From: Candidatus Sumerlaeota bacterium
Lineage (GTDB): Bacteria; Sumerlaeota; Sumerlaeia; MWCT01; JAUWMI01
Length of the DNA stretch: 64,000 nt
Assembly: GCA_030613245.1 (NCBI GenBank)
Contig: JAUWMI010000009.1
Location: forward strand, 1-64,000
Direction: 5' to 3'
Under the pieces are notes generated by a model that did no database searches, had not been told where the DNA came from, and worked only from the letters and a program-made list of their open reading frames with translations. Below, in pieces: positions 1 through 7,814 of this stretch (within the stretch, counting starts at the first letter, position 1; the number at the start of each line of letters is the position of its first letter). Made by a program: the position numbers and the translations under genes.

Positions 1-64
1 TGGCGGGTCTTATTAAAAGATAGCTAATTTCATCTGCGCGGGCGTGTATAATAAGCTAAACTGC

Positions 65-142
65 TGGGGGTTAGCCAAGTTGGTAAGGCACGGGTCTTTG
101 GCACCCGCATGCGTAGGTTCGAATCCTAGTCCTTTCAAGCCA
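65..142 (+). pseudogene. Degenerate tRNA-Gln(TTG) copy 1
   Basis: This stretch matches the intact tRNA-Gln at 2566-2641 through the 5' acceptor strand, D arm, anticodon arm (TTG) and most of the T arm. The last T-stem base (CCTAG instead of CCTAC) and the 3' acceptor strand (TCCTTTC instead of ACCCCCA) no longer pair with the 5' strand TGGGGGT. Homology resumes at GCCATCTT after the gene. The roughly 30 bases upstream also resemble the flanks of the other two copies and hold a good -10-like TATAAT (about 48-53). It may be transcribed but probably cannot form a functional tRNA. Confidence 0.75.
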
Positions 143-278
143 TCTTAGAGAAGATAAGATAAACCACAACGTCACCGCGCTTACTGCGATAGGAATTCAC
201 AATAGGAAAATGTGGTGCTAACTACTTCGTCGTCGTCGTGTATGTTGCTTCGTGTCTAAATAGGGACGAGAAAGCATT

Positions 279-593
279 ATGGAGATAAAAGAAATACTCA
301 AGGAATTCAGAAAAGAAATTAAAAAATTATACGGGAAGAGATTGAAAGATACTATTCTCTACGGCTCATGGGCAAGAGGCGAGGCAACAGAGGGTTCGGA
401 TATAGACGTACTTATCGTTCTTGAAGGGAAAGTAACGCCAGGGAAGGAAATAGACAGGATGATTGATATAATCACAGAGATAAATTTAAAATACGGTGCA
501 TTGATATCCGTCTACCCCGTCTCTGAGGAGGACTTTCCTACGGTTAACAGCCCGTTGCTTATAAATGTGCGGAGAGAAGGGGTTTCTGTATGA
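279..593 (+). CDS. MNT-type minimal nucleotidyltransferase (antitoxin-like)
   Basis: 104 residues with the polymerase-beta nucleotidyltransferase signature: GS at residues 29-30 followed by DID at 41-43 (GSx10DxD), the metal-binding core of MNT/MntA proteins. In known HEPN-MNT modules MNT neutralises the HEPN ribonuclease toxin, in studied cases by adding nucleotides to it. Its stop codon overlaps the ATG of the HEPN reading frame (ATGA at 590-593), the usual arrangement of the pair. No strong Shine-Dalgarno precedes the ATG. The gene is AT-rich compared with the housekeeping genes downstream, which fits transfer. The HEPN partner is broken, so the module may be decaying. Confidence 0.85.
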   Translation: MEIKEILKEFRKEIKKLYGKRLKDTILYGSWARGEATEGSDIDVLIVLEGKVTPGKEIDRMIDIITEINLKYGALISVYPVSEEDFPTVNSPLLINVRREGVSV

Positions 594-970
594 AAGAAAC
601 AGAATCCCTCATTTAAAGGGCTGGAAAGTATCTTAAAAGTGCTGAAATCCTTATTCAAGCAGAGGATTATGAATCGTCAGTCTCAAGAACATACTATGCC
701 ATGTTCTATTCTGCTCAAGCGATGCTGCTTACAAAGAATCTGTCGTTTTCATCTCATAAAGGTGCAATTTCTGCTTTCGGTGAGCATTTTGTCAAAACTG
801 GTATTTTCCCCAGGGAGATGGCAAGAGAACTCAATAGAGCGTTTGAGAAAAGGCAGATAAGCGATTACGAGTATACCTTCGTGATATCCAAAGAAGAAGC
901 CGAAGAAATGCTTGCAAAGGGAAAGCAGTTTGTAGAAAAGATAGTTCAGTACCTGATTGAGAAGAAATAA
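590..970 (+). pseudogene. HEPN-domain toxin, interrupted by an in-frame stop
   Basis: Read from the ATG at 590, which overlaps the MNT stop, the frame gives MKETESLI and then TAA at 614-616. It then continues without interruption as an HEPN protein: RAGKYLKSAEILIQAEDYES, then the SRTYYAMF and SFSSHKG segments, to the stop at 968-970. A TAA for AAA substitution would explain the break. The downstream ATG at 701 could start an 89-residue product, but this would lack the first helix of the bundle. The conserved RQISDYEY segment near the C-terminus is present. Either the toxin is dead, a low-level product is made from 701, or the stop is an assembly or sequencing error. Confidence 0.75.
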
Positions 971-1110
971 TACGAATATTGCACGTCGCTTAACAGAGCG
1001 TATCAGACTTCGTTACGCTCCGCCCAAATTGAGCCCATGGCTGGGCTTCTGATATGCTCACAACGACATCTGATTTCACGTACGCGGGTGTGCATAACAA
1101 ACTAAACTGC

Positions 1111-1155
1111 TGGAGGTTAGCCAAAGTTGGTAAGGCACGGGTCTTTGGCACCCGC
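1111..1155 (+). pseudogene. Truncated tRNA-Gln(TTG) copy 2
   Basis: A 5' fragment of the same tRNA: acceptor strand (one change, TGGAGGT), D arm with one inserted A, and the complete anticodon arm with TTG. Similarity ends right after the anticodon stem (ACCCGC), and the T arm and 3' acceptor strand are missing. The upstream flank (about 1083-1110) is similar to that of copy 1. The fragment lies between the broken HEPN and the HicB-like gene. Confidence 0.75.
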
Positions 1156-1208
1156 GATTTCGATTTCTGAGTAAATCCGCTCAAGGATAGATAAGGAGCT
1201 GGAAACAA

Positions 1209-1421
1209 ATGCCAAAAGGAAGAACAAGACATTATACCCTCACTGTTATAATCGAGCAGGACCAGGACGGATACTACGTGGCAACGGTTCCAGCCTTGAA
1301 AATCTGCTATACTCAGGCCAAAATTTTTGAGCAACTTCATCCTAGAATTAAGCAAGTGATTGAGCTTTCTCTTGAAGAGGAGCAGGAGCCAGCTCCTATG
1401 AGATTTATTGCCATTCAGTAG
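1209..1421 (+). CDS. HicB-like antitoxin, solitary
   Basis: 70 residues with the HicB N-terminal fold: YTLTVIIEQDQDGYYVATVP, then a stretch where HicB normally reads LPGCHTQG (here LKICYTQA), then an IKQVIELSLEEE helix. In HicAB modules HicB neutralises the mRNA-cleaving HicA toxin and often represses its own promoter. There is no C-terminal DNA-binding domain and no HicA-like dsRBD protein is encoded on either side, so this is an orphan or a HicB-related UPF0150 protein. A GGAG-like ribosome site (about 1196-1201) precedes the ATG. Confidence 0.65.
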   Translation: MPKGRTRHYTLTVIIEQDQDGYYVATVPALKICYTQAKIFEQLHPRIKQVIELSLEEEQEPAPMRFIAIQ

Positions 1422-1527
1422 CTTGAAGTTGGTGCTTAAGATGGCTTATGAACAGGATGCCAACAATTACGGCGAAAGTGATGGTATAGTTTATTAAGAG
1501 TTTCGGGATTAAACAGGAGCTGTGAAG

Positions 1528-2052
1528 ATGGACAACATTTTGGCCGGCGAGATTTACCAAAACCGGATCCGCCAGGGGCTTACCCAGGATCAGTTTGGGA
1601 AGATCTACAACGTATCGGGGCCGGCAATCTTCAAGTTTGAGAAGGGGTACGTAAACCCGTCATTTCAATTATGGTTACGCATGGCGAAGGACTTCAAAAT
1701 TCCAGAGAAGAAGGCGGTGCTGATGTGGATTAAATCGCGGTTGCCGAGCGAATATCAGAGTCTAATCGACTTGCGCGAAATGATGGTAACCGAAGAAGGC
1801 GAGGCTTACGGCGAAGCCGAGAAGCGCATAATGAGGCTCGATGAAGCTAAAACCATATATCATGGTGAATGGATTGCTTTCAGGGCTTGTGACGAGAGCA
1901 ATAATCCTGAGGGTGAGGTAATCCTTCACTACAAAGACCGTTGGACCTTTGATAGGGAATTGATTGAGCGTGGGATTACGGATGTCTATATCACTTTTGC
2001 TGGCCCTTTAGTAAAAGAAGGCTTTTCGGTAATGTTTCAGGTAAATAAATGA
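1528..2052 (+). CDS. HTH-domain protein with C-terminal DUF5678-like domain
   Basis: The N-terminal part (residues about 4-60) is a Cro/C1-type helix-turn-helix: NRIRQGLTQDQFGKIYNVSG followed by an IFKFEKGYVNPS recognition-helix region. The C-terminal part (HGEWIAFRACDESNNPEGEV, then a GITDVYITFAG segment) resembles DUF5678-type domains, often encoded beside retropepsin-like proteases. A GTG at 1522 is also in frame, but AGGAG at 1515-1519 is only 2 bases from it and 8 bases from the ATG at 1528, so 1528 is preferred. The gene is one base upstream of the protease gene, so the two are probably cotranscribed. The function is unknown; a DNA-binding regulator is likely. Confidence 0.6.
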   Translation: MDNILAGEIYQNRIRQGLTQDQFGKIYNVSGPAIFKFEKGYVNPSFQLWLRMAKDFKIPEKKAVLMWIKSRLPSEYQSLIDLREMMVTEEGEAYGEAEKRIMRLDEAKTIYHGEWIAFRACDESNNPEGEVILHYKDRWTFDRELIERGITDVYITFAGPLVKEGFSVMFQVNK

Positions 2053-2053
2053 T

Positions 2054-2431
2054 ATGCGACTGCCAGTTGGTATCCCTCTTATAGTTAGGAATGTCAAAAT
2101 TACAGGCCCAAAGGGTTCGGTCGGCGTAGATTTAATTTTTGACACTGGCTCAGCATTTACTGCACTTTCATGGTCTTTGCTCAAAATTATTGGCTATGAT
2201 CCTGCAGTTATTACAGAGCGTCAGGAAATCGTCACAGCAAATGGCGTAATTGAAGCTCCAAAACTTCGGGTAGATAGTGTGGTTATTGGCAATGTTAAGG
2301 CAAGGGAAGTTGAAGTCATCTGTCATGACATACCAGAACTTGTAGAAGTTAGAGGACTTCTTGGCCTGAGTTTCCTGAAGCATTTTAGAACGGTAATAGA
2401 TTATAAAGAAGGTTACCTTGAACTTTCATAA
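2054..2431 (+). CDS. Retropepsin-like (clan AA) aspartic protease
   Basis: 125 residues with one catalytic DTG triad (IFDTGSAFTALS, about residues 29-40), then GLLGLSFLKHFRTVIDY, the hydrophobic-Gly-LGL-xFL segment typical of bacterial clan AA single-domain proteases that act as homodimers. There is no signal peptide, so a cytoplasmic enzyme is expected. It follows the HTH/DUF5678 gene with 1 base between them, a pairing seen in several phyla with unknown substrate. It lies just before the intact tRNA-Gln and is part of the accessory strip. Confidence 0.8.
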   Translation: MRLPVGIPLIVRNVKITGPKGSVGVDLIFDTGSAFTALSWSLLKIIGYDPAVITERQEIVTANGVIEAPKLRVDSVVIGNVKAREVEVICHDIPELVEVRGLLGLSFLKHFRTVIDYKEGYLELS

Positions 2432-2565
2432 TGAAAAATATAACTTGGGCTAACATGATGTGAAAGACCGCGCTAGGCCACGTCCAAATATGCTTGCGAC
2501 AGGCTTCTTTTGCCTCAGAGATGTCTGGATATACCTTAACAGGTATGCATAGTAGTATAAGCTGC

Positions 2566-2641
2566 TGGGGGTTAGCCAAGTCGGTAAGGCACGGGTCTTT
2601 GGCACCCGCATGCGTAGGTTCGAATCCTACACCCCCAGCCA
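2566..2641 (+). tRNA. tRNA-Gln (TTG), intact
   Basis: A complete cloverleaf: acceptor TGGGGGT (2566-2572) pairs with ACCCCCA (2631-2637); the anticodon stem is CGGGT/ACCCG with loop CTTTGGC, giving anticodon TTG; the T arm is GTAGG-TTCGAAT-CCTAC. The discriminator G and CCA (2639-2641) are encoded. It is the only functional-looking copy of three in the first 2.7 kb and sits 72 bases before prs. Confidence 0.95.
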
Positions 2642-2713
2642 TCTTTCGGTTTGTCGGTTTCATCTGAGTTCGGCTACATTCCGTGAATACAAGACGAAAG
2701 GAGAAAAGGGGCC

Positions 2714-3652
2714 TTGCAATCAGAGCCGATTATCTTTAGTGGCAGCGCGAGTAATCAGCTTGTCGAGGATATTTGCAGTTTCCTTAAGCTCCCCGAAGGT
2801 AATATCGAGACACGACAGTTTAGCGATAAGGAGACGTGGGTAAAAATCAATGAGAACGTCCGGGGAGCAGATGTCTTTGTCGTTCAGTCAACCTGCACAC
2901 CTGCAAATGATAACCTCATGGAACTTCTGTTGATTATAGACGCGCTACGCCGCGCCTCAGCCCAACGCGTTAATGCCGTTATTCCCTACTTTGGCTATGC
3001 ACGTCAGGATCGAAAAGATCAGGGCCGCGTAGCCTTGTCGGCAAAGCTGGTGGCTAACCTGATTACCACTGCTGGCGCGGAGCGCGTGCTTACGGTGGAT
3101 TTACACTCAGGCCAGATTCAAGGCTTCTTCGACATCCCTGTGGATCATCTGCTTGCTGCCCCGCTCCTCGTTGAATATGTCAAGAAGCTGAATCTCGAGA
3201 ACTATGTGGTTGTCTCGCCAGACGTCGGCAATGTCAAGCGGGCCCGCGGCTATGCTGAACGGCTTGACGCGCCGCTGGTCATTATAGACAAACGGCGACC
3301 TAGCCCCAACGTCTCAGAGGTCATGAACATTATTGGCGAGATCGCTGGCCGTAACGTCTTCATCTTTGACGATATGATTGACACAGCTGGCACCATTGTA
3401 AATGCCGCCAATGCGCTGAAAGAAAATGGAGCCAGGGATGTGTACGCTTGCTGTACGCACCCTATTTTTTCCGGCGATGCCCTGAAAATTATTGCCGAGT
3501 CTCCCCTGAAAGAGGTTATTGTTACCGACACAATCCCGTTAAGCGAAAAGAATCCTATTGGCAAAATCCGTGTGGCGTCCGTTGCTTCCTTTCTGGGCGA
3601 AGCGATTCGCCGCATTCACAACCACCAGTCTGTAAGCGCCCTGTTTTCCTGA
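2714..3652 (+). CDS. prs: Ribose-phosphate pyrophosphokinase
   Basis: 312 residues, the normal length of class I PRPP synthetase, which makes phosphoribosyl pyrophosphate from ribose 5-phosphate and ATP for nucleotide, His and Trp synthesis. Visible landmarks are the FGYARQDRK ATP-binding region, DLHSGQIQGFFDIPVDHL, and the PRPP-binding loop FIFDDMIDTAGT. The start is a TTG at 2714, placed 9 bases after AAAGGAG; no ATG fits the expected N-terminus. The prs-rplY-pth order is a common bacterial arrangement and makes the assignment secure. Confidence 0.96.
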   Translation: MQSEPIIFSGSASNQLVEDICSFLKLPEGNIETRQFSDKETWVKINENVRGADVFVVQSTCTPANDNLMELLLIIDALRRASAQRVNAVIPYFGYARQDRKDQGRVALSAKLVANLITTAGAERVLTVDLHSGQIQGFFDIPVDHLLAAPLLVEYVKKLNLENYVVVSPDVGNVKRARGYAERLDAPLVIIDKRRPSPNVSEVMNIIGEIAGRNVFIFDDMIDTAGTIVNAANALKENGARDVYACCTHPIFSGDALKIIAESPLKEVIVTDTIPLSEKNPIGKIRVASVASFLGEAIRRIHNHQSVSALFS

Positions 3653-3760
3653 CCACCGCGAATACAATGGACATAGCCTGACGGACGACCACAGGTTTTA
3701 TACGCCACAAACAGTCGCCGCGCTTTCTGCGGCGAAAAGAAATCGGAGGTCATTGCAACA

Positions 3761-4486
3761 ATGGAGAAACTCGTACTTAATGCACAGCATCGCGAGGAAA
3801 TAGGAAAGGGCTCCGGCGGTCGACTTCGCGCCCAGGGCCTGTTGCCCGCCGTTGTCTATGGCGAGAACAAGAAATCTGAACACGTGACCATTAACCGCCA
3901 TGATCTGCAACTATTGATACATCATGGCACAGGCGAAGGTACCATCATCTCGCTGAAAATCAAAGGCACAAAGGCCGCAAAAGAGCAGAAAGTGCTCATC
4001 CGCGACATTCAGAAAGACCCGGTGACGATGTACCCCATCCACGCGGATTTTTACCGTATCTCCTTGACTAAAAAACTTAAAGTTGAGGTGCCGGTCCGTG
4101 CGCTTGGAACACCCGAAGGTGTCAAGGCCGGAGGAATCCTGGAGTACCTCACCCGCACCGTTGAAGTTAAGTGTCTGCCCACCGCCATTCCCCGCAACTT
4201 TGAGGTTGACGTGAGTGAACTAGCCATCAACCACTCCGTCCACGTGAGCGACCTCAAGGTGGCTGAGGGTGTTGAAATACTCAACGATCCGGAGACCACG
4301 CTCTTCACCGTCCTGCCGCCACGCGTAGAGGAAGAAGTGGTAACTGCACCCGCTGCTGAAGAGCTGGCTGAAGGGGCCGAGCCTGAACTCATCACTCGAG
4401 AGAAGGGCGAGGAAGAGAAAGAAGAAAAGAAGGAAGAGAAAGCAGAAGAAAAACCGGAGAAAACAGAAACTAAAGAGAAAAAATAG
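3761..4486 (+). CDS. rplY: 50S ribosomal protein bL25 (long TL5/CTC form)
   Basis: 241 residues. The N-terminal 5S-rRNA-binding domain (residues about 1-95, ending with the IQKDPVTMYPIHADF signature) is followed by the beta-rich TL5 C-terminal domain (to about 185). The last 50 residues are a low-complexity Glu/Lys tail, probably disordered and lineage-specific. A GGAGG site precedes the ATG. A small GC hairpin (3715-3735) lies in the leader, between prs and this gene. Confidence 0.95.
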   Translation: MEKLVLNAQHREEIGKGSGGRLRAQGLLPAVVYGENKKSEHVTINRHDLQLLIHHGTGEGTIISLKIKGTKAAKEQKVLIRDIQKDPVTMYPIHADFYRISLTKKLKVEVPVRALGTPEGVKAGGILEYLTRTVEVKCLPTAIPRNFEVDVSELAINHSVHVSDLKVAEGVEILNDPETTLFTVLPPRVEEEVVTAPAAEELAEGAEPELITREKGEEEKEEKKEEKAEEKPEKTETKEKK

Positions 4487-4566
4487 CCTCCGTCTTTTCA
4501 TTGCAGTGCGAAAAGAACGCTATTGTAGATCGGACCCTTTGAAGACCACTCGAGTGCAAACACCAC

Positions 4567-5187
4567 ATGTATCTTATTGCCGGGCTTGGAAATCCAGGGC
4601 GCAAATACCGCGTCTCGCCTCACAATATCGGTTTTGACGTCATCGCTTCTCTGGCCCAACGCCATAGTATCCAGCTCAGGGCATCGCGCAAGTTCCACGC
4701 GCTGCTTGGGGAAGGTACAATTGCCAGCCAGCCGGTTGTCGTTATGCAACCAACTACGTTTATGAACCAAAGCGGCGAGGCAGTTGTCCCGTACCTTAAA
4801 TATCACAATCTGCCCCCGGAACAGCTGGTGGTGATCAGCGACGACGTCAATCTTCCGATGGGACGCATTCGCATCCGCGAGCAGGGAAGTCACGGAGGAC
4901 ACAAGGGGCTCTATTCGATCGTCTGCATGCTTGATTCAACGGGCTTCCCCCGTGTGCGCGTGGGCGTCCTGCCCCCGAATGATGTCTACGACATCACAAG
5001 CTTCGTACTCACCCCGCTCTGGGGCAAAGAGAAGACACTCATGGCCGATATGGTGGAAATCGCTGCTGACGCAGTCGAGATGCTGCTCAGCCACGGAATT
5101 ACGGCTGCCATGAATAAATATAACGGACTCGACCTTCTGCAGCCTGACTCTGATCCTGACACCAAGGGCACGGAAAAAGAACCATAA
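4567..5187 (+). CDS. pth: Peptidyl-tRNA hydrolase
   Basis: 206 residues. It recycles peptidyl-tRNA released from stalled ribosomes. The family signature GLGNPGRKY is at residues 6-14, the catalytic His is H19 in SPHNIGFD, and TTFMNQSGEAV and SDDVNLPMGRIRIREQGSHG contain the conserved Asn and Asp residues. The last about 15 residues are an unconserved charged tail. It is the last gene before a 1.17-kb non-coding stretch. Confidence 0.95.
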   Translation: MYLIAGLGNPGRKYRVSPHNIGFDVIASLAQRHSIQLRASRKFHALLGEGTIASQPVVVMQPTTFMNQSGEAVVPYLKYHNLPPEQLVVISDDVNLPMGRIRIREQGSHGGHKGLYSIVCMLDSTGFPRVRVGVLPPNDVYDITSFVLTPLWGKEKTLMADMVEIAADAVEMLLSHGITAAMNKYNGLDLLQPDSDPDTKGTEKEP

Positions 5188-5325
5188 ACAGCGCCATCGC
5201 CGTGCGAGTGGCTACTCTATAAAACGGTAATTGCCCTTACAGATTTGCCCTGCTTGTGCCGATCCTTGTTTTTCTCTCTACCTCACGCAAAGACGCAGAG
5301 ACGCAAAGAAATGCACGATTTAATA

Positions 5326-5969
5326 TTACTGGACTTTAGAACTTTTTCCAAGTGACTTGAGTGCGGTGAGGCTTTAAGAGCGCTATGAAAGGCCTTAAGA
5401 TACACGAATTATCCACGATGCCTTTATTTTAGGCCGTCTTGAGACGGTCTCTTCTGTGCACCCACCTTCAGGTGGGGTGAAAGCGAAAGTTCGCTAAACA
5501 AAAATCACCAGGGTTCACCCTGAAGGGCGCTTTAGCGTCGCTTATCTACCCTCGGCTTTAGCCATTAAAATCTGAGCCCTGAGAGCCTACCCCAAAATTG
5601 TCATGCTGAACGGAGTGAAGCATCTCCAGACAGCGAGATTCTCAGAATTACATTGTGGAAGACAGGGTCTTTGCGATAGGCCCTAAGCCACGCTGAAGCG
5701 CGCTAGTTGAGAATTTTTCTCCCAGTACCCCCCAGCTGAAGCTGGGGGCAAAGAAGAGTCCGCCGAGGCGGACTAAAACCAAAAAGGCCAGCTTCTCCTT
5801 AGACCAATTTGGCGAAGCGATCATAGCTAAGAATCCAAATCTCTGGGAATTTCGTTCAGTTTGCATTCAAGGCTTAAGGTGAACGAAATTCATCGCCTCG
5901 ACAACCTTGCCTAAGGCTCACAATAGATTTTTGGGCTTGAAGCATTCAAAAAATTCTAAAGCTCAGTAA
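5326..5969 (+). mobile_element. MITE-like mosaic non-coding element, copy A
   Basis: This 644-base element matches a second copy at 42915-43771 almost end to end. Its left end TTACTGGACTTTAGAACTTT and the reverse complement of its right end TTACTGAGCTTTAGAATTTT agree at 17 of the first 20 bases, so the ends are imperfect terminal inverted repeats. Inside are perfect or near-perfect short hairpins: GCCGTCTTGAGACGGTC (about 5432-5450), CCCACCTTCAGGTGGG (about 5460), CCCCCAGCTGAAGCTGGGGG (about 5727-5746) and GTCCGCCGAGGCGGAC (about 5758-5773). A stretch at 5598-5640 resembles the widespread GTCATGCTGAACGGAGTGAA repeat and is absent from copy B. There is no transposase and no clear target duplication. 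Confidence 0.65.
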
Positions 5970-6014
5970 GATTACACAATTCACCGTAATCTCCTAGCGA
6001 CTTGGCTTCTTTAA

Positions 6015-6042
6015 GTAGGGGCTTGATTAATCAAGCCCCTGC
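6015..6042 (+). repeat. GTAGGGGC-family palindrome
   Basis: Outer arms GTAGGGGC and GCCCCTGC with self-complementary inner arms TTGATTAATCAA. It is one member of a dispersed family (see findings). Confidence 0.8.
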
Positions 6043-6232
6043 CAAATCTGCGGACTAAACTGACGTACACTCAAAGCAAGTCTAAAAGAATTTGGCTATT
6101 GACAAGACCGTCTCGATCCCCTAAATAATGGCATTAATAGCATGAGTTAGCGCTTAGATAATATTTACTTCCGCGGACAACAATCGGGTCGGAAATCCGC
6201 AAACCGAAACTCTGCTAAAGCCAAACCAGCAT

Positions 6233-6323
6233 GTGAGATAAGGCTACAGCTCACCTGGTTGCCGTCGTCTCCACCATGAGTGGGGGCGTCAATCCCTGTT
6301 CCGGGGCCTGTAGAGGTGCCCGG
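6233..6323 (+). promoter_or_regulatory. Candidate structured rpsF leader
   Basis: Two hairpins precede the rpsF ribosome site: GTGAG (6233-6237) with CTCAC (6250-6254), and CCGGGGC (6301-6307) with GCCCGG (6318-6323). S6-S18 leader motifs are known upstream of rpsF in many bacteria, so an autoregulatory leader is possible. I did not match the published consensus. Confidence 0.3.
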
Positions 6324-6354
6324 GACTGCTTAAGCCGAAGGGAGGTGTCATCGA

Positions 6355-6945
6355 GTGCCAACCTACGAATGTGTTTTTATACTGAATCCCCAGCTAACCG
6401 ACGAACAAACCACTGAGACAATCGAGCAGATCAAATCTCTGATTGGCCAACATCAGGGAGAGGTGATGAAAGTTGATATCTGGGGAAAAAAGCGCCTGTC
6501 GTACCAAATACAGAAAATGCGGGAGGGGTTTTTCGTGCTGTTCACTGTCAAGCTCGAAGCGCAAACACCGCTGCTGGCCGAGATGGAACGCCTCGTGAAG
6601 CTCTCCGAGGCTATGATTCGACACATGGTAGTCAAAGTGCCCGCGATTAAACCCGCGGCTGAGAAGGAAGCACCACCGGCGGAACCAGAAAAGCTAGAAG
6701 CCGCAGCACCAGAGTCGAGCAGCGACAGCTCGTCGGCTCCGGCCGATGCTGCTCCACCCGCTGCTGCTCTACCCGATGCTGTTCCGCCTGTTGCTGCTCC
6801 ACCCACTGTTGCTCCGCCCGTTGCTGCTCCATCCGATGCTACTCTACCCGATGCTGTTCCACCCGTTGTTACTCCGCCACCTGCTGCGCCATCTCAGGCA
6901 ACGGACGAAAAACCCTCTTCACAGGGAGGTACAGAGAATGCTTGA
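6355..6945 (+). CDS. rpsF: 30S ribosomal protein bS6 with long Ala/Pro-rich tail
   Basis: Residues 1-100 are a typical bS6 (YECVFILNPQLTDEQ at the N-terminus; WGKKRLSYQIQKMREGFFVLF in the middle), the small-subunit protein that pairs with bS18. Residues about 100-196 are an extra tail of Ala, Pro, Val and Asp repeats, giving 196 residues where the family usually has 95-140. The start is GTG at 6355, 7 bases after GGAGGTG (6341-6347). The gene overlaps ssb by 8 bases and heads the rpsF-ssb-rpsR-DUF2232-rplI-dnaB cluster. Confidence 0.95.
   Translation: MPTYECVFILNPQLTDEQTTETIEQIKSLIGQHQGEVMKVDIWGKKRLSYQIQKMREGFFVLFTVKLEAQTPLLAEMERLVKLSEAMIRHMVVKVPAIKPAAEKEAPPAEPEKLEAAAPESSSDSSSAPADAAPPAAALPDAVPPVAAPPTVAPPVAAPSDATLPDAVPPVVTPPPAAPSQATDEKPSSQGGTENA
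6741..6895 (+). repeat. In-frame minisatellite in rpsF
   Basis: Imperfect tandem units of about 15-18 bases built on GTTGCTGCTCCACCC and GATGCTGTTCCACCC encode the Ala/Pro-rich tail of bS6. Units keep the frame. Copy-number variation would change tail length without harming the ribosomal domain. Confidence 0.75.
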
Positions 6946-7381
6946 ACTCAACAAGGTACTTATTATCGGTAACCTCACGCGCGATCCTGAAGTGCGTTAT
7001 CTCCCTTCAGGAACCGCTGTTGCGGAATTCGACATCGGTGTCAATCGCCGCTATAAGAATCGCGAAGGCGAGCCCCAGAAAGAAACACTGTTTATACGCA
7101 TCCAATCGTTTGGCCGCACAGCTGAATTCTGCGGTGAGTATCTCAAAAAAGGACGCCGTGTCTACGCTGAAGGACGCTTGCGCTCAGAAAGCTGGGAGGC
7201 CAAGGATGGAACCAAGCGTACCCGCATTAGTGTTGTGGCCGAGCGGATACAGTTCGCTGATCCCAAGCCTGCGGCTGCTGCAGAAGAAGAAGGGCAGGAG
7301 TCTCCTGCTGCGAACCAGGAAGCACAGGGAGAGTCAGGCAAAGAGCAGGAAACCACGACTGACAATGACCTCCCCTTCTAG
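6938..7381 (+). CDS. ssb: Single-stranded DNA-binding protein
   Basis: 147 residues. The OB-fold begins [20 protein letters not shown] and continues with [14 protein letters not shown] and [13 protein letters not shown]. The C-terminus is a Gln/Glu-rich linker ending DNDLPF, the canonical SSB tip that recruits partner proteins. A longer in-frame upstream extension is an artefact of the rpsF minisatellite. The ATG at 6938 follows AGGGAGGT (6923-6930) and overlaps the rpsF stop by 8 bases, indicating translational coupling. Confidence 0.95.
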   Translation: MLELNKVLIIGNLTRDPEVRYLPSGTAVAEFDIGVNRRYKNREGEPQKETLFIRIQSFGRTAEFCGEYLKKGRRVYAEGRLRSESWEAKDGTKRTRISVVAERIQFADPKPAAAAEEEGQESPAANQEAQGESGKEQETTTDNDLPF

Positions 7382-7428
7382 CTCGCCATCCTGTTGGATG
7401 CGATCACGTAACTACGGAGGAGATTTGC

Positions 7429-7698
7429 ATGGCAGAACGACAACCCCAAAGATCCAGATTCACGGGTCGCCGACCCCCGGGCCGACGCTTCCCCCGGCGC
7501 AAGGTCTGTGTCTTCTGTGTGGATAAGACTGCAATCATAGACTACAAGGACATCAAGCGCATTCGCCGCTTTGTAACCGACCGGGGTAAAATCATTCCCC
7601 GGCGCATCTCCGGCACCTGCGCCCACCATCAGCGCCTCTTAACCATTGCCATCAAGCGAGCGCGCAACCTCGCCTTGCTCCCGTACAAAGCGGATTAG
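7429..7698 (+). CDS. rpsR: 30S ribosomal protein bS18
   Basis: 89 residues with a basic N-terminal arm, the [17 protein letters not shown] segment (two Cys, as in the C+ forms), and the LITDRGKI-like [20 protein letters not shown] core that contacts bS6 and 16S rRNA. A GGAGG site precedes the ATG. It is in the expected place between ssb and rplI. Confidence 0.96.
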   Translation: MAERQPQRSRFTGRRPPGRRFPRRKVCVFCVDKTAIIDYKDIKRIRRFVTDRGKIIPRRISGTCAHHQRLLTIAIKRARNLALLPYKAD

Positions 7699-7814
7699 CT
7701 CCTGGCTTGGAACACTGCGTTGCTCAGCTGTGTCTTTGGCTTCGGGTGTGGACTCTTTCAGCGCCTTAGTGCTCCTTTAGCCTGGTGAAATCACACAAGA
7801 AGGACAGCAATACC

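Larger units (their letters stand above)
5188..6354 (+). other. 1.17-kb non-coding region of repeats between pth and rpsF
   Basis: No reading frame here looks like a gene. It contains a degraded ACGCAAAGACGCAGAGACGC repeat (5283-5311), the mosaic element at 5326-5969, a GTAGGGGC palindrome (6015-6042) and a GC-rich structured leader directly before rpsF. The rpsF promoter is expected after the element, but I see no convincing -35/-10 pair. Confidence 0.7.

Noticed and set aside
1209-1521. HicA toxin partner for the HicB-like gene
   Set aside because: I looked on both sides and both strands for a small dsRBD-like HicA and found none; the 18-codon frame at about 1441 does not resemble it.
3715-3735. 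Hairpin TCGCCGC/GCGGCGA before rplY as a terminator
   Set aside because: No T-run follows; it is only a leader hairpin, and transcription probably continues into rplY.
6746-6937. N-terminal extension of ssb rich in Leu and His
   Set aside because: It is the rpsF minisatellite read in another frame; the SSB OB-fold and ribosome site place the start at 6938.
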